NCBI GenBank assembly: GCA_017619985.1
Contig: JAFZRG010000233.1
Coordinates: 1-5,841 of the forward strand
DNA from: Bacillota bacterium
GTDB lineage: Bacteria; Bacillota; Clostridia; Peptostreptococcales; Anaerovoracaceae
Direction: 5' to 3'
Length of the DNA stretch: 5,841 nucleotides
Each line of letters begins with the position of its first letter. The first letter of the stretch is position 1. The position numbers and the translations under genes are program-made. Positions 1-5,650 of the stretch are shown here, in pieces. The notes below the pieces were generated by a model. It was not told the origin of the DNA. It searched no databases and saw only the letters and a list, made by a program, of their open reading frames with translations.

Positions 1-631
1 GGTCATCCTCGAAGACCAGCACGTCGTACTGATCGGCCAGTTCGGCGATCTTCTTTCTTCTCTCGAGGGTCAGCGTTCTGCCGGACGGGTTCTGGAACGT
101 CGGGATGACGTAGATCATCTTGGGCTTGTACTGCTGGATCTAATTTTCGAGGTCATCCATGCACATGCCGTCCTCGTCCATCTCGACGCCGATGCACTTC
201 GCTTCGAACATCTCGAACGTCTCGACCGCGTGTACGAACGTCGGTCTCTCGACCAGCACCACGTCGCCCGGGTTGATGTAGATCTGGCAGGTCAGGGAGA
301 TGGTCTCCAGACCGCCGGTGGTGATCATGGTGTGATCCGCGTCGGTCTTGACGCCCTTCGGCGCAAGCAGTTCGTCGACGATGATCTCACGAAGATCCTT
401 GACGCCGAGCAGCGGACCGTACTGCAGGGATTCCACGCCTCTGGAATCTCTGGTCAGCACTTCGTTGGCGATCTCTCTGACGATCTCTACGGGCAGCGCT
501 TCCTTCGCGGGAGCGCCGATGCTCAGGGAGATCAGTTCGGGATCGGCAAGGGAGTTGAACAGGCCTCTGACGACCTCGGCAGATCCTGCCATGGTGTGTA
601 TTCTTTGTGCAAATTTGCTGCTGCTATCCAT
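1..631 (-). CDS. PLP-dependent class I/II aminotransferase (2-aminoadipate/MocR-like fold), interrupted by in-frame TAG, C-terminus outside window
   Basis: Fold type I pyridoxal-phosphate enzyme that would transfer an amino group between an amino acid and a 2-oxo acid in the cytoplasm; substrate not predictable. Visible motifs: the substrate-side segment SLSIGAPA (about residues 35-42), LQYGPLLGVKDLRE (69-82), the cofactor-phosphate segment ITTGGLETISL (103-113) and VLVERPTF (125-132). Codon 164 is TAG (140-142). Reading on in the same frame gives IQQYKPKMIYVIPTFQNPSG, containing the hallmark NPxG motif (N181, P182, G184 if the stop counts as one residue), and then LVFEDD, whose Asp209 would contact the pyridine nitrogen. 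The Schiff-base lysine lies beyond the window; the family is usually about 390-400 residues. The start at 631 is fixed by AGGAGG at 640-645. Family assignment is firm; whether the gene is functional is not. Confidence 0.85.
140..142 (-). other. In-frame amber (TAG) codon inside the aminotransferase
   Basis: The plus strand reads CTA, so the sense strand reads TAG. The flanking codons give ...DDLEN-TAG-IQQYKPK..., and aminotransferase homology continues for at least 46 codons in the same frame, so there is no frameshift. The position falls in a surface-like, poorly conserved linker where Lys, Gln or Glu would be unremarkable; AAG, CAG and GAG are each one base from TAG. Translation by the standard code would yield a 163-residue fragment lacking the NPxG motif and catalytic lysine. 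Confidence 0.9.
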
Positions 632-639
632 ATAAAGTA

Positions 640-645
640 CCTCCT
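640..645 (-). promoter_or_regulatory. Ribosome binding site of the aminotransferase
   Basis: The sense strand reads AGGAGG followed by eight bases and ATG. This consensus Shine-Dalgarno site fixes the start at 631 and suggests the gene was under selection for efficient translation, despite the internal amber codon. Confidence 0.8.
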
Positions 646-766
646 ATTGCTCGGGGTCCTGTCGCCGGGCACCCTTCCCTACTCCTTCGCTTACGCTCAG
701 GGCAGGGCCCTTCCCTCGGCGCCACCCCTCGCAAAACAAAACTTTTTTACATGTTTATCTTATCAC
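646..766 (-). other. Aminotransferase leader with GC-rich repeat and alternative hairpins
   Basis: Non-coding stretch between the dtd terminator and the aminotransferase ribosome site. It contains a 9-base direct repeat, CCCTTCCCT on the plus strand at 672-680 and 708-716, and between them AGGGCAGGG at 699-707. That middle segment can pair with either copy, each with one mismatch, so two mutually exclusive hairpins are possible in the leader RNA. The 708-716 pairing makes an 18-base near-palindrome at 699-716. The GC-rich block (650-730) contrasts with the AT-rich 731-766. A weak extended -10 (TGATAAGAT, 757-765 on the minus strand) is the only promoter candidate seen, with no good -35. It may be a dispersed intergenic repeat or an attenuator. 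Confidence 0.4.
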
Positions 767-797
767 AAAAAAATACCATCGAAAAATCAATGGTATT
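767..797 (-). terminator. Rho-independent terminator of the dehydrogenase-dtd unit
   Basis: On the minus strand the stem arms are AATACCATTGA and TCGATGGTATT: eleven pairs including one T-G wobble, with a TTTT loop, followed directly by a run of T (771 down to 767). It begins 8 bases after the dtd stop codon. The stem is AT-rich, but the structure and T-run are canonical. Confidence 0.85.
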
Positions 798-805
798 AAT
801 TATTG

Positions 806-1252
806 TTATAAATCTTTTGAGTCGAGCACGATGGTGAACGGGCCGTCGTTGACCAGGCTCACCTTCATGTCGGCGCCGAATTCGCCGCGCTGTACGTTCG
901 GGCAGTACGTCTTCGCCTGCTCGATGATGTAATCGTACATGTCGCTGGCCATGTCCGGCGCACCCGCGTCCGTAAAGGATGGCCGGTTGCCCTTTTTGCA
1001 GTCCGCGTACAGCGTGAACTGGGAGATCAGCAGCAGGCTGCCGCCCACGTCCGCGAGAGACAGGTTCGTCTTGCCGTTCTCGTCCTCGAAGATGCGCAGG
1101 TTGCACATCTTGCGCACCATCTTGTCCGCGGTCTCCTTCGTATCGGAATCCGCGACGCCGATCAGGACCATGTGGCCTTTGCCGATCTCGCCGCGCACCG
1201 CGCCGTCTATCGTCACCTTCGCTTCGGTGACCCTCTGGATGACAAACTTCAT
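806..1252 (-). CDS. dtd: D-aminoacyl-tRNA deacylase
   Basis: Cytoplasmic proofreading enzyme that hydrolyses the ester bond of D-aminoacyl-tRNAs (and of glycyl-tRNA-Ala in characterised members), keeping D-residues out of proteins. The 148-residue product has the full family length and signatures: N-terminal MKFVIQRV, the SQFTL active-site motif at residues 77-81 and NDGPFT at 135-140, whose Gly137-Pro138 forms the chirality-selecting cis-proline loop. KGNRPSF (87-93) and VQRGEFGADM (120-129) are also typical. It starts 12 bases after the dehydrogenase stop, with AAAGGCGG overlapping that stop as ribosome site, so the two are almost certainly co-transcribed. It ends in TAA, just before a terminator. 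In many Firmicutes dtd follows relA; here its partner is a D-hydroxyacid dehydrogenase. Confidence 0.96.
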   Translation of the reverse strand: MKFVIQRVTEAKVTIDGAVRGEIGKGHMVLIGVADSDTKETADKMVRKMCNLRIFEDENGKTNLSLADVGGSLLLISQFTLYADCKKGNRPSFTDAGAPDMASDMYDYIIEQAKTYCPNVQRGEFGADMKVSLVNDGPFTIVLDSKDL

Positions 1253-1264
1253 GGAATACCGCCT

Positions 1265-2248
1265 TTACTTGATCTCGTAGGGATTGGGCAGGCCGTTGAG
1301 CGCCAGGTAGCACGCTTCGATCGAGGTCCGCAGCTGTTCGTTGGCCGACAGCGTCGTGCAGAAGGCCATGTGCTGCAGCAGGGTCACCTCGGGGAACTGC
1401 TCGAGCGCCGCGATGTGCGCCGGCACCTCCTTGCCGCGCTGGTCGCAGTAGTAATAGCCGGATTCGTTCTCGATGACGTCCAGCACCGCGCCGTGCAGTT
1501 TGCCGTTTTTCAATGCGTCTATCAGGGCCCAGGTATCGATCAGATCGCCGCGGGCCGTGTTGACGATATAGGCGGTCGGCTTCATGAGGGCCAGCTTTTC
1601 CGCGTTGATCAGGTGATGGTTCTCCGGGCTCGCGAACGCGTGCAGCGTGACGATGTCGGAGCGCTGCAGCAGCTCGTCCATGGAGACGTATTCGCAGAAT
1701 TCCTTGAGTTCCTCGTTCGGATAGATATCGAAGCACAGGATCTTGCACTCGAAGCCGCGGAGGCGCTTCGCCACGCACTGGCCGATCTTCCCCGCGCCGA
1801 TGATGCCGACAGTCAGCTCGGACAGATCCTGGCCGCGGTTCTGGTTGATGCGGAAATCGCGGGTCCGGTAGCCTTCGAGGATGGTATGCACCCTTCTGGC
1901 GCACATCAGGATGCACATCACGGCGTAACTGGCTACGCTCTGGGGCGGATAGACCGCGTGATGGATGCCGATGCCCCAGCGCTTGGCCGCTTCCCTGTCG
2001 AAGTGGTCGAAGCCCACGGACTGGGTCACGACGTGCTTGACGCCGGCCTCTTTGAACGCTTCGAATTCCGGATCGCTCGTGGGATGCGGGATGGAGATGA
2101 CCGCGTCGAATCCCTGCCCCTTCAGCGCTTTATAGTCCTCGAGGCTGGGCTGGTCCTCCGTCGCTTCATAATCGAGTCCGTATCCTTTGAAAATCTCGTC
2201 CAGGTATTTTTCCTGTGCGGCCTGTTTGCAGTAGAGTTTGACCTTCAT
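1265..2248 (-). CDS. D-isomer-specific 2-hydroxyacid dehydrogenase (D-lactate dehydrogenase/VanH-like)
   Basis: NAD-dependent cytoplasmic oxidoreductase of 327 residues, full length for the family, interconverting a 2-oxo acid and its D-2-hydroxy acid; pyruvate to D-lactate is the likeliest reaction. The Rossmann motif GAGKIG is at 151-156, and Asp174 after the second strand favours NAD over NADP. The catalytic triad is read as Arg233 (in NTARGDLID), Glu262 (in DVIENES) and His293 (in LLQHMAF), matching the usual R/E/H spacing. Tyr100 and the YYYCDQRGK segment (265-273) place it near fermentative D-lactate dehydrogenases and VanH rather than phosphoglycerate dehydrogenases. Departures are QHMAFCT where TPHxAxxT is common and VASYAV where an Ala-Glu pair is usual. 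The frame is open further upstream, but the start at 2248 is chosen for its AAAGGA ribosome site (2257-2262) and homologous N-terminus. It is followed by dtd. Confidence 0.9.
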   Translation of the reverse strand: MKVKLYCKQAAQEKYLDEIFKGYGLDYEATEDQPSLEDYKALKGQGFDAVISIPHPTSDPEFEAFKEAGVKHVVTQSVGFDHFDREAAKRWGIGIHHAVYPPQSVASYAVMCILMCARRVHTILEGYRTRDFRINQNRGQDLSELTVGIIGAGKIGQCVAKRLRGFECKILCFDIYPNEELKEFCEYVSMDELLQRSDIVTLHAFASPENHHLINAEKLALMKPTAYIVNTARGDLIDTWALIDALKNGKLHGAVLDVIENESGYYYCDQRGKEVPAHIAALEQFPEVTLLQHMAFCTTLSANEQLRTSIEACYLALNGLPNPYEIK

Positions 2249-2256
2249 GTTGCCGT

Positions 2257-2262
2257 TCCTTT
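2257..2262 (-). promoter_or_regulatory. Ribosome binding site deciding the dehydrogenase start
   Basis: AAAGGA on the sense strand, eight bases before ATG at 2248. The frame stays open for about 108 codons upstream into the DUF218 gene, so this site and the family N-terminus together reject the longer start. Confidence 0.7.
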
Positions 2263-2293
2263 CGTTTGTCGCTTTATCGCTTTTATGCAGTAA

Positions 2294-2302
2294 AGCATAC
2301 CA
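2294..2302 (-). promoter_or_regulatory. Probable extended -10 promoter for dehydrogenase-dtd
   Basis: The minus strand reads TTTTGTGGTATGCT, giving a TG-n-TATGCT extended -10 about 45 bases before the dehydrogenase start. No convincing -35 is visible at 16-18 bases, as is common for extended -10 promoters. The same TTTTGTGGTAT..T string precedes the lipoprotein operon (5520-5533). A 6-base inverted repeat, GCTTTA at 2271-2276 and TAAAGC at 2291-2296, overlaps the -10 and could be an operator or a small leader hairpin. No terminator separates this site from the DUF218 gene, so some read-through is possible. Confidence 0.5.
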
Positions 2303-2310
2303 CAAAACGA

Positions 2311-2916
2311 TCAAATATAAAAGAGCCTTGTGTAGACCATGCCCAGCGCTTCGCGGATAAAATAGCGGAGCTTGTACGCCGGCAGGCTCGTCGGCGCGGG
2401 ATACGTGCCGAAATCGTAGTCGAGCAGGTGCCTGCCCACGTAGCGGGCGCGGCACAGGTGGTATTCGCTCGAGACGATCACGATCCCCTGTGTGCGCCAG
2501 TCTGCCCCGCAGTCCTGTTCGATGAGCGCGCAGGAGAAGCGCAGGTTTTCGCGCGTGTCGTCGGCTTCGCATTCCGCGATGACCCGCTCAGGGTCAACGC
2601 CCTTCTCGATGAGCCAGTCGCGCATGCATTCGCCTTCGGAGACGTGCTCGTCCGGGCCCTGCCCGCCGGTCACGACCGCCCTGCAGTCCGGATGGTCTTC
2701 CAGATAGCCGTACGCTGCGCGCAGCCTGTCGTCCAGCGCCCGGGAGGGTCCCCAGGGGTCCACCTTCGCACCGAGCACGATGATGTAATCCGCGTCTTCG
2801 TAATCCTGTCCTTTGCTTGCGCGGATCACGAGAGATTCGGAGATGCAGAACGTGACGATGCCGACCAGGATGACTGCTGCCAGAATGCCGAGCACGACCT
2901 TGATTGCCCTCTTCAT
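2311..2916 (-). CDS. Membrane-anchored DUF218/YdcF-like protein
   Basis: A 201-residue protein with one N-terminal hydrophobic segment (about residues 5-24) preceded by Lys/Arg, so probably an uncleaved anchor with the domain outside the membrane. The domain shows the DUF218 pattern: YIIVLGAKV (44-52), PSRALDDRLRAA (57-68), VVTGGQGPDE (81-90), SEGECMRDWL (93-102), an acidic helix E-ADDTREN (117-124) and IVIVSSEYHLCRARYV (145-160). Relatives include SanA and ElyC, linked to envelope integrity and lipid-carrier or peptidoglycan metabolism; the biochemical activity here is not predictable. The start at 2916 is set by an ATGA overlap with the preceding lipoprotein stop (2913-2915), implying translational coupling; the upstream extension of the frame only shadows that gene. 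It ends in TGA and is the last gene of the unit. Confidence 0.88.
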   Translation of the reverse strand: MKRAIKVVLGILAAVILVGIVTFCISESLVIRASKGQDYEDADYIIVLGAKVDPWGPSRALDDRLRAAYGYLEDHPDCRAVVTGGQGPDEHVSEGECMRDWLIEKGVDPERVIAECEADDTRENLRFSCALIEQDCGADWRTQGIVIVSSEYHLCRARYVGRHLLDYDFGTYPAPTSLPAYKLRYFIREALGMVYTRLFYI

Positions 2917-4169
2917 CCCGCGGTCCTGGAGTAGACCAGGTTCATGCCGGTGGGATCGGTGCTGCGGGAGCTGTCCTCCCATTCGTACCAGGTGACGTAC
3001 AGCATGTCGCGGTCCAGGTCGGGCCGCAGCTGCATCTGCCAGGTGCCGTCGTCGTTCTCATAGACGACCACCCAGTCATCCGCGTCCGTGCCGTCCGCCT
3101 TGCTGTCGGAGACCATCTTCATTTCCGTGAAGAGATACGGGCCTCTGGGATCGTTCTCGTTGCTGTAGTCCGCGTAGAGCTGGCCGTCGCTTAAGATCTC
3201 CAGCTCTCCCATATTCAGACCGGCGCCGCCGTACGTGATGCCGTCGTCGTTCCAGGCGGACTGCAGGTACCAGGTGCCGAAGAGATCCCAAAAGCTCGGG
3301 AAATAAGGCACTTCCTCGTCTTCGAAGTAGATCTTCGCGCCGCCCGCGCCTGCCGCGTAGAAGCTGTAATAGGGATCCGTAACGAGCGATTCGAACAGTT
3401 CGCTATTCGGCGCGACGGAAAACTCTTCCCAGGAATACGTCAGGCCCGTCTTCAGCGCGTCGTCCGTCTTCTCCGTGTCCTCACCCAGCGACCACCAGCC
3501 GATGTGGCAGACCTGTTCGTCGTAACCGGAGAACCGTTCGGAGACCGCGTTCACATAGCCTTCTCCATCCAGTTTCTGATCGACGTCTCCGCCGGGATAA
3601 TAATAGATGTGATTTTCGTTCACGCCATCGCCGTTCGTATCCTCGTCCATCATCATGCACCAGGCGATGTCGCCGGCTTCCACGCCGTCCTCACCGAGGG
3701 AGAGATAATCCAGCACATGATACGCCTGGTAGTTGGAAGCCTGGACGGGTCCCATGTAGATGTCGTCGTTCGCGATCAGATAACGTCCTTCCTGGCCGAT
3801 ATACATGCGGAAGTCGTCCTGGTCGACGAGATCCGGATGGGAGTTCCCTTCTCCGTATTCGAACGCAAGTTCCTTCAGTTCCTTGCCGTCTTCGCTGACC
3901 GCGAAGAACGTATCCGTGGACCACCAGTCATCGCCGGGCACGCAGCGGATCAGTTCCAGACGGCCGTTCCCGTCCAGGTCCGTGACCGCATAGAACGGCG
4001 TATACTCTTTGTCATCGGGCAGCCACTGGTCTTTGCTGGCGACGATCAGGGCAATCTGGTCTTCCGCAGACGGCGCCTCCGGCTCTCTCGTGCCGCTTTC
4101 GGAAGACGAGCAGGCCGCAAGGCCGAAAACGAGCGCTAACGCCAAAATCATGCTGAAAAACTTCTTCAT
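2913..4169 (-). CDS. Secreted lipoprotein, paralog A (function unknown)
   Basis: A 418-residue predicted lipoprotein. Residues 1-20 form a signal peptide with lipobox LAAC, so Cys20 would be lipidated and the protein held on the outer face of the membrane. A Ser/Glu-rich linker follows (21-37). The first half carries YAVTDLDGNGRLELI (60-74) and DEDTNGDGVNE (175-185), both resembling Asp/Asn calcium-binding loops. The second half contains LFGTWYL (296-302), reminiscent of a lipocalin-type first strand, and an aromatic C-terminal strand pattern (DWVVVYEND, LYVTWYEWED). It aligns along its length with the upstream gene product (4171-5478). It starts one base after that gene's stop (TGA-T-ATG) with a weak GGGGTGGG ribosome site, and its own TGA overlaps the DUF218 start. 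I do not recognise a named family; an extracytoplasmic binding role is only a guess. Confidence 0.85.
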   Translation of the reverse strand: MKKFFSMILALALVFGLAACSSSESGTREPEAPSAEDQIALIVASKDQWLPDDKEYTPFYAVTDLDGNGRLELIRCVPGDDWWSTDTFFAVSEDGKELKELAFEYGEGNSHPDLVDQDDFRMYIGQEGRYLIANDDIYMGPVQASNYQAYHVLDYLSLGEDGVEAGDIAWCMMMDEDTNGDGVNENHIYYYPGGDVDQKLDGEGYVNAVSERFSGYDEQVCHIGWWSLGEDTEKTDDALKTGLTYSWEEFSVAPNSELFESLVTDPYYSFYAAGAGGAKIYFEDEEVPYFPSFWDLFGTWYLQSAWNDDGITYGGAGLNMGELEILSDGQLYADYSNENDPRGPYLFTEMKMVSDSKADGTDADDWVVVYENDDGTWQMQLRPDLDRDMLYVTWYEWEDSSRSTDPTGMNLVYSRTAG

Positions 4170-4170
4170 A

Positions 4171-5478
4171 TCAACCCACCCCATTCGTAAATACCATATC
4201 GGTGATAGACGGATCCGCACCAGGATCTTCTTCGCTCCACCAGTACCATTTGACGTACAGCCGGCCGTCCTCGGGACCGATGTACGCCTCGAAGCGGTTC
4301 AGCCCGTCGTCCGTGCCGAACACGACCATCCAGTCGGCGGCGGCGCCTTCCGGCGGGGCATCCGTCACTTCCGGATCTTCCGCTTCGCCCGGTTCCAGCC
4401 CGTCGCCCCAGACGCCGTCATCTGCCATCGCGAGGGGCATGCCTTCGATCTCGATGGGACTGCGGGCATCTGCTATGTCGTTCAGGCTGAAGGACACCAT
4501 GCCGTCCTGCCCGATGATCATATGGCCTTCGACGCCGTCCACAGCAGCGATCCTGGTCTCCAGTTCCGTACCGATCCCATACAGCATCCAGTAATCCGGC
4601 AGGCTCTCGATGCCGTAGACGATCGCAGCCTTTTCGCCGTTCTCGTAGATCTCGTCATAGAAGGACGACGGCGCGACGAACAGCGACTCGAAATCCGCCA
4701 TGTCCTTGCGGTATCCGAACGCGCTCCAGGAATCCGCCAGGCCGGCAGGAATGTCCACTTCGCTCTTGCGGGCCGCTTCGTCGAACTGCTTCCAGCTCAG
4801 ATCCATCACGTAGCGGTCATAGGCGTAGCCGAAGAAATCGTCCGCGGAAGCGGCGAACGCTTCGGGGGTCAGTTCCTCTTCCTCGTCGCCGGACGCGTAG
4901 TAATAGGCGTGCATCTCGGGCTCGCCGTCGCCGTTGGAATCCTCCGCCAGCACGAGACAATAGGAAATGGTGCCCGCATTCACGACGCCTTCCCGCAGCA
5001 CGATAAAGTCCTCGTAGTAATAGTTTTCCGCGTAGCCGTTCGCCATCTGGTCTCTGGCCACGATGAAGTTGCCGAGTTCGCCCTTATACGCGCGGAAACT
5101 GTCGCTCCAGCCCAGATCCGCTTCGCTCTGCGCACCGTCCAGGTCGTATGTGACCGGTTCCAGCTTGGAGAAATCCGCGCTCACTTCCCAGAACCGCGTC
5201 GAAGTGAACTGTCCCGTGCCTTCGGTCACGGTCGAGATCAGTTCCAGGCGGCCGTTCTCATCCATATCGGTGACCGCGTACATCATAGTATCCGCCTGCT
5301 GGCTCGTATCCAGCCAGAGGTCGCGGTTCTCCGCGATCAGCTTTACCTGGTCGGCGGGATCGGAACTCGCCTCCGGCTGTTCTTCCGGCGGCTGCTCCGG
5401 GCCCTGCTGTGACCTCGAGCAGGCTGCCAGCGAAAAGACCAGCGCCAGCGCGAGCAATATGCTTAACAGTTTTTTCAT
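4171..5478 (-). CDS. Secreted lipoprotein, paralog B (function unknown), first gene of the operon
   Basis: A 435-residue predicted lipoprotein with signal peptide MKKLLSILLALALVFSLAAC and lipidation at Cys20, followed by a Pro/Glu/Gln-rich linker (about 23-42) that would span part of the wall. It repeats the plan of its downstream neighbour: DQVKLIA (43-49), YAVTDMDENGRLELI (67-81), AEDSNGDGEPEMH..YYY (178-194) and a C-terminal ADWMVVFGTDDG plus LYVKWYWW (381-414). The LFGTW motif of paralog A is YGIGTE here, so the central region has diverged. Between about 360 and 380 it has an acidic, Pro-containing insertion. The start at 5478 is supported by GGGAGG (5484-5489) and the signal peptide. It is probably transcribed from the extended -10 at 5520-5528 and perhaps regulated by the divergent TetR gene. 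Confidence 0.87.
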   Translation of the reverse strand: MKKLLSILLALALVFSLAACSRSQQGPEQPPEEQPEASSDPADQVKLIAENRDLWLDTSQQADTMMYAVTDMDENGRLELISTVTEGTGQFTSTRFWEVSADFSKLEPVTYDLDGAQSEADLGWSDSFRAYKGELGNFIVARDQMANGYAENYYYEDFIVLREGVVNAGTISYCLVLAEDSNGDGEPEMHAYYYASGDEEEELTPEAFAASADDFFGYAYDRYVMDLSWKQFDEAARKSEVDIPAGLADSWSAFGYRKDMADFESLFVAPSSFYDEIYENGEKAAIVYGIESLPDYWMLYGIGTELETRIAAVDGVEGHMIIGQDGMVSFSLNDIADARSPIEIEGMPLAMADDGVWGDGLEPGEAEDPEVTDAPPEGAAADWMVVFGTDDGLNRFEAYIGPEDGRLYVKWYWWSEEDPGADPSITDMVFTNGVG

Positions 5479-5483
5479 TCTAT

Positions 5484-5489
5484 CCTCCC
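5484..5489 (-). promoter_or_regulatory. Ribosome binding site of the first lipoprotein gene
   Basis: GGGAGG on the sense strand, five bases before ATG at 5478. It is the strongest ribosome site of the operon; the two downstream genes have weak sites and rely on stop-start overlap or adjacency. Confidence 0.7.
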
Positions 5490-5519
5490 ATACCCTCGGG
5501 ATATATCAACTCAGTATAG

Positions 5520-5528
5520 ATTATACCA
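5520..5528 (-). promoter_or_regulatory. Extended -10 promoter of the lipoprotein operon
   Basis: The minus strand reads TTTTTGTGGTATAATCTATACTG, with a perfect TATAAT (5520-5525) preceded by TG-G, the extended -10 signature. The hexamer at a 17-base spacing is TGCGGC, a poor -35. Transcription would begin near 5513, giving a leader of about 35 bases. A TATCAAC half-site lies at 5504-5510, just downstream of the predicted start point. Confidence 0.7.
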
Positions 5529-5537
5529 CAAAAACAA

Positions 5538-5556
5538 GCCCGGCCGCATCGCGGGC
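5538..5556. repeat. GC-rich inverted repeat upstream of the lipoprotein promoter
   Basis: GCCCG at 5538-5542 and CGGGC at 5552-5556 flank a 9-base GC-rich core, in an otherwise AT-rich intergenic region. It occupies the place where a -35 for the lipoprotein promoter would sit, so it may be a protein-binding site. There is no T-run, so a terminator is unlikely. Confidence 0.3.
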
Positions 5557-5563
5557 ACATCTT

Positions 5564-5608
5564 ATCAACAGCCGTCTATTATGATGCTTTGCTGTTGATT
5601 ATTCAACA
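5564..5608. promoter_or_regulatory. Candidate TetR operator cluster (TCAAC/GTTGA repeats)
   Basis: Two nested inverted repeats share one arm. ATCAACAGC (5564-5572) is perfectly complementary to GCTGTTGAT (5591-5599) across 18 bases. TGTTGA (5593-5598) also pairs with TCAACA (5603-5608) across TTAT, a compact 16-base palindrome of the size TetR dimers usually bind. The compact palindrome covers the predicted -35 of tetR. A further TATCAAC lies at 5504-5510 beside the start point of the divergent operon. Binding by the adjacent TetR protein is inferred from position only. Confidence 0.5.
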
Positions 5609-5623
5609 CGATAAACATATGAT
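5595..5623 (+). promoter_or_regulatory. Promoter of the tetR-family gene
   Basis: TTGATT (5595-5600) and TATGAT (5618-5623) are separated by exactly 17 bases, matching the sigma-A consensus at 4/6 and 5/6 positions. The -10 ends 27 bases before the ATG at 5651. The -35 lies inside the TGTTGA-TTAT-TCAACA palindrome, an arrangement that fits autorepression. Confidence 0.6.
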
Positions 5624-5650
5624 AGAGAAAACGGAAAGGCAGGAACAGTC

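Noticed and set aside
230..799. Plus-strand open frame across the aminotransferase 5' end and its leader
   Set aside because: It is antisense to recognised aminotransferase motifs and runs into the terminator region with low-complexity sequence; no family features.
747..1916. Minus-strand open frame of 389 codons overlapping dtd and the dehydrogenase in another frame
   Set aside because: Its Arg/Pro/Gly-rich product is a frame-shifted reading of the two real genes and it crosses their boundary.
1172..2293. Long plus-strand open frame (373 codons) opposite the dehydrogenase and dtd
   Set aside because: It is antisense to two genes with clear catalytic motifs, has no ribosome site of note, and its Val/Asp/Arg/His-rich product is typical of reading GC-rich coding DNA backwards.
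2249..2310. Terminator between the DUF218 gene and the dehydrogenase
   Set aside because: Only a 6-base inverted repeat with a 14-base loop and no following T-run is present, and it overlaps the predicted -10. It is noted as a possible operator, not a terminator.
2913..4220. Longer start (4220) for paralog A
   Set aside because: The extra 17 residues would precede and disrupt a textbook lipoprotein signal peptide and would overlap the upstream gene. The ATG at 4169 sits one base after the upstream stop.
4009..5412. Long plus-strand open frame (467 codons) opposite the lipoprotein genes
   Set aside because: It spans both lipoprotein genes antisense and across their junction, shows no domain or signal, and has the same backwards-GC composition. 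The minus-strand genes have signal peptides, ribosome sites and paralogy.
5564..5599. The 9-base inverted repeat as an intrinsic terminator
   Set aside because: The loop is 18 bases and there is no T-run on either strand. Its place between divergent promoters fits an operator better.
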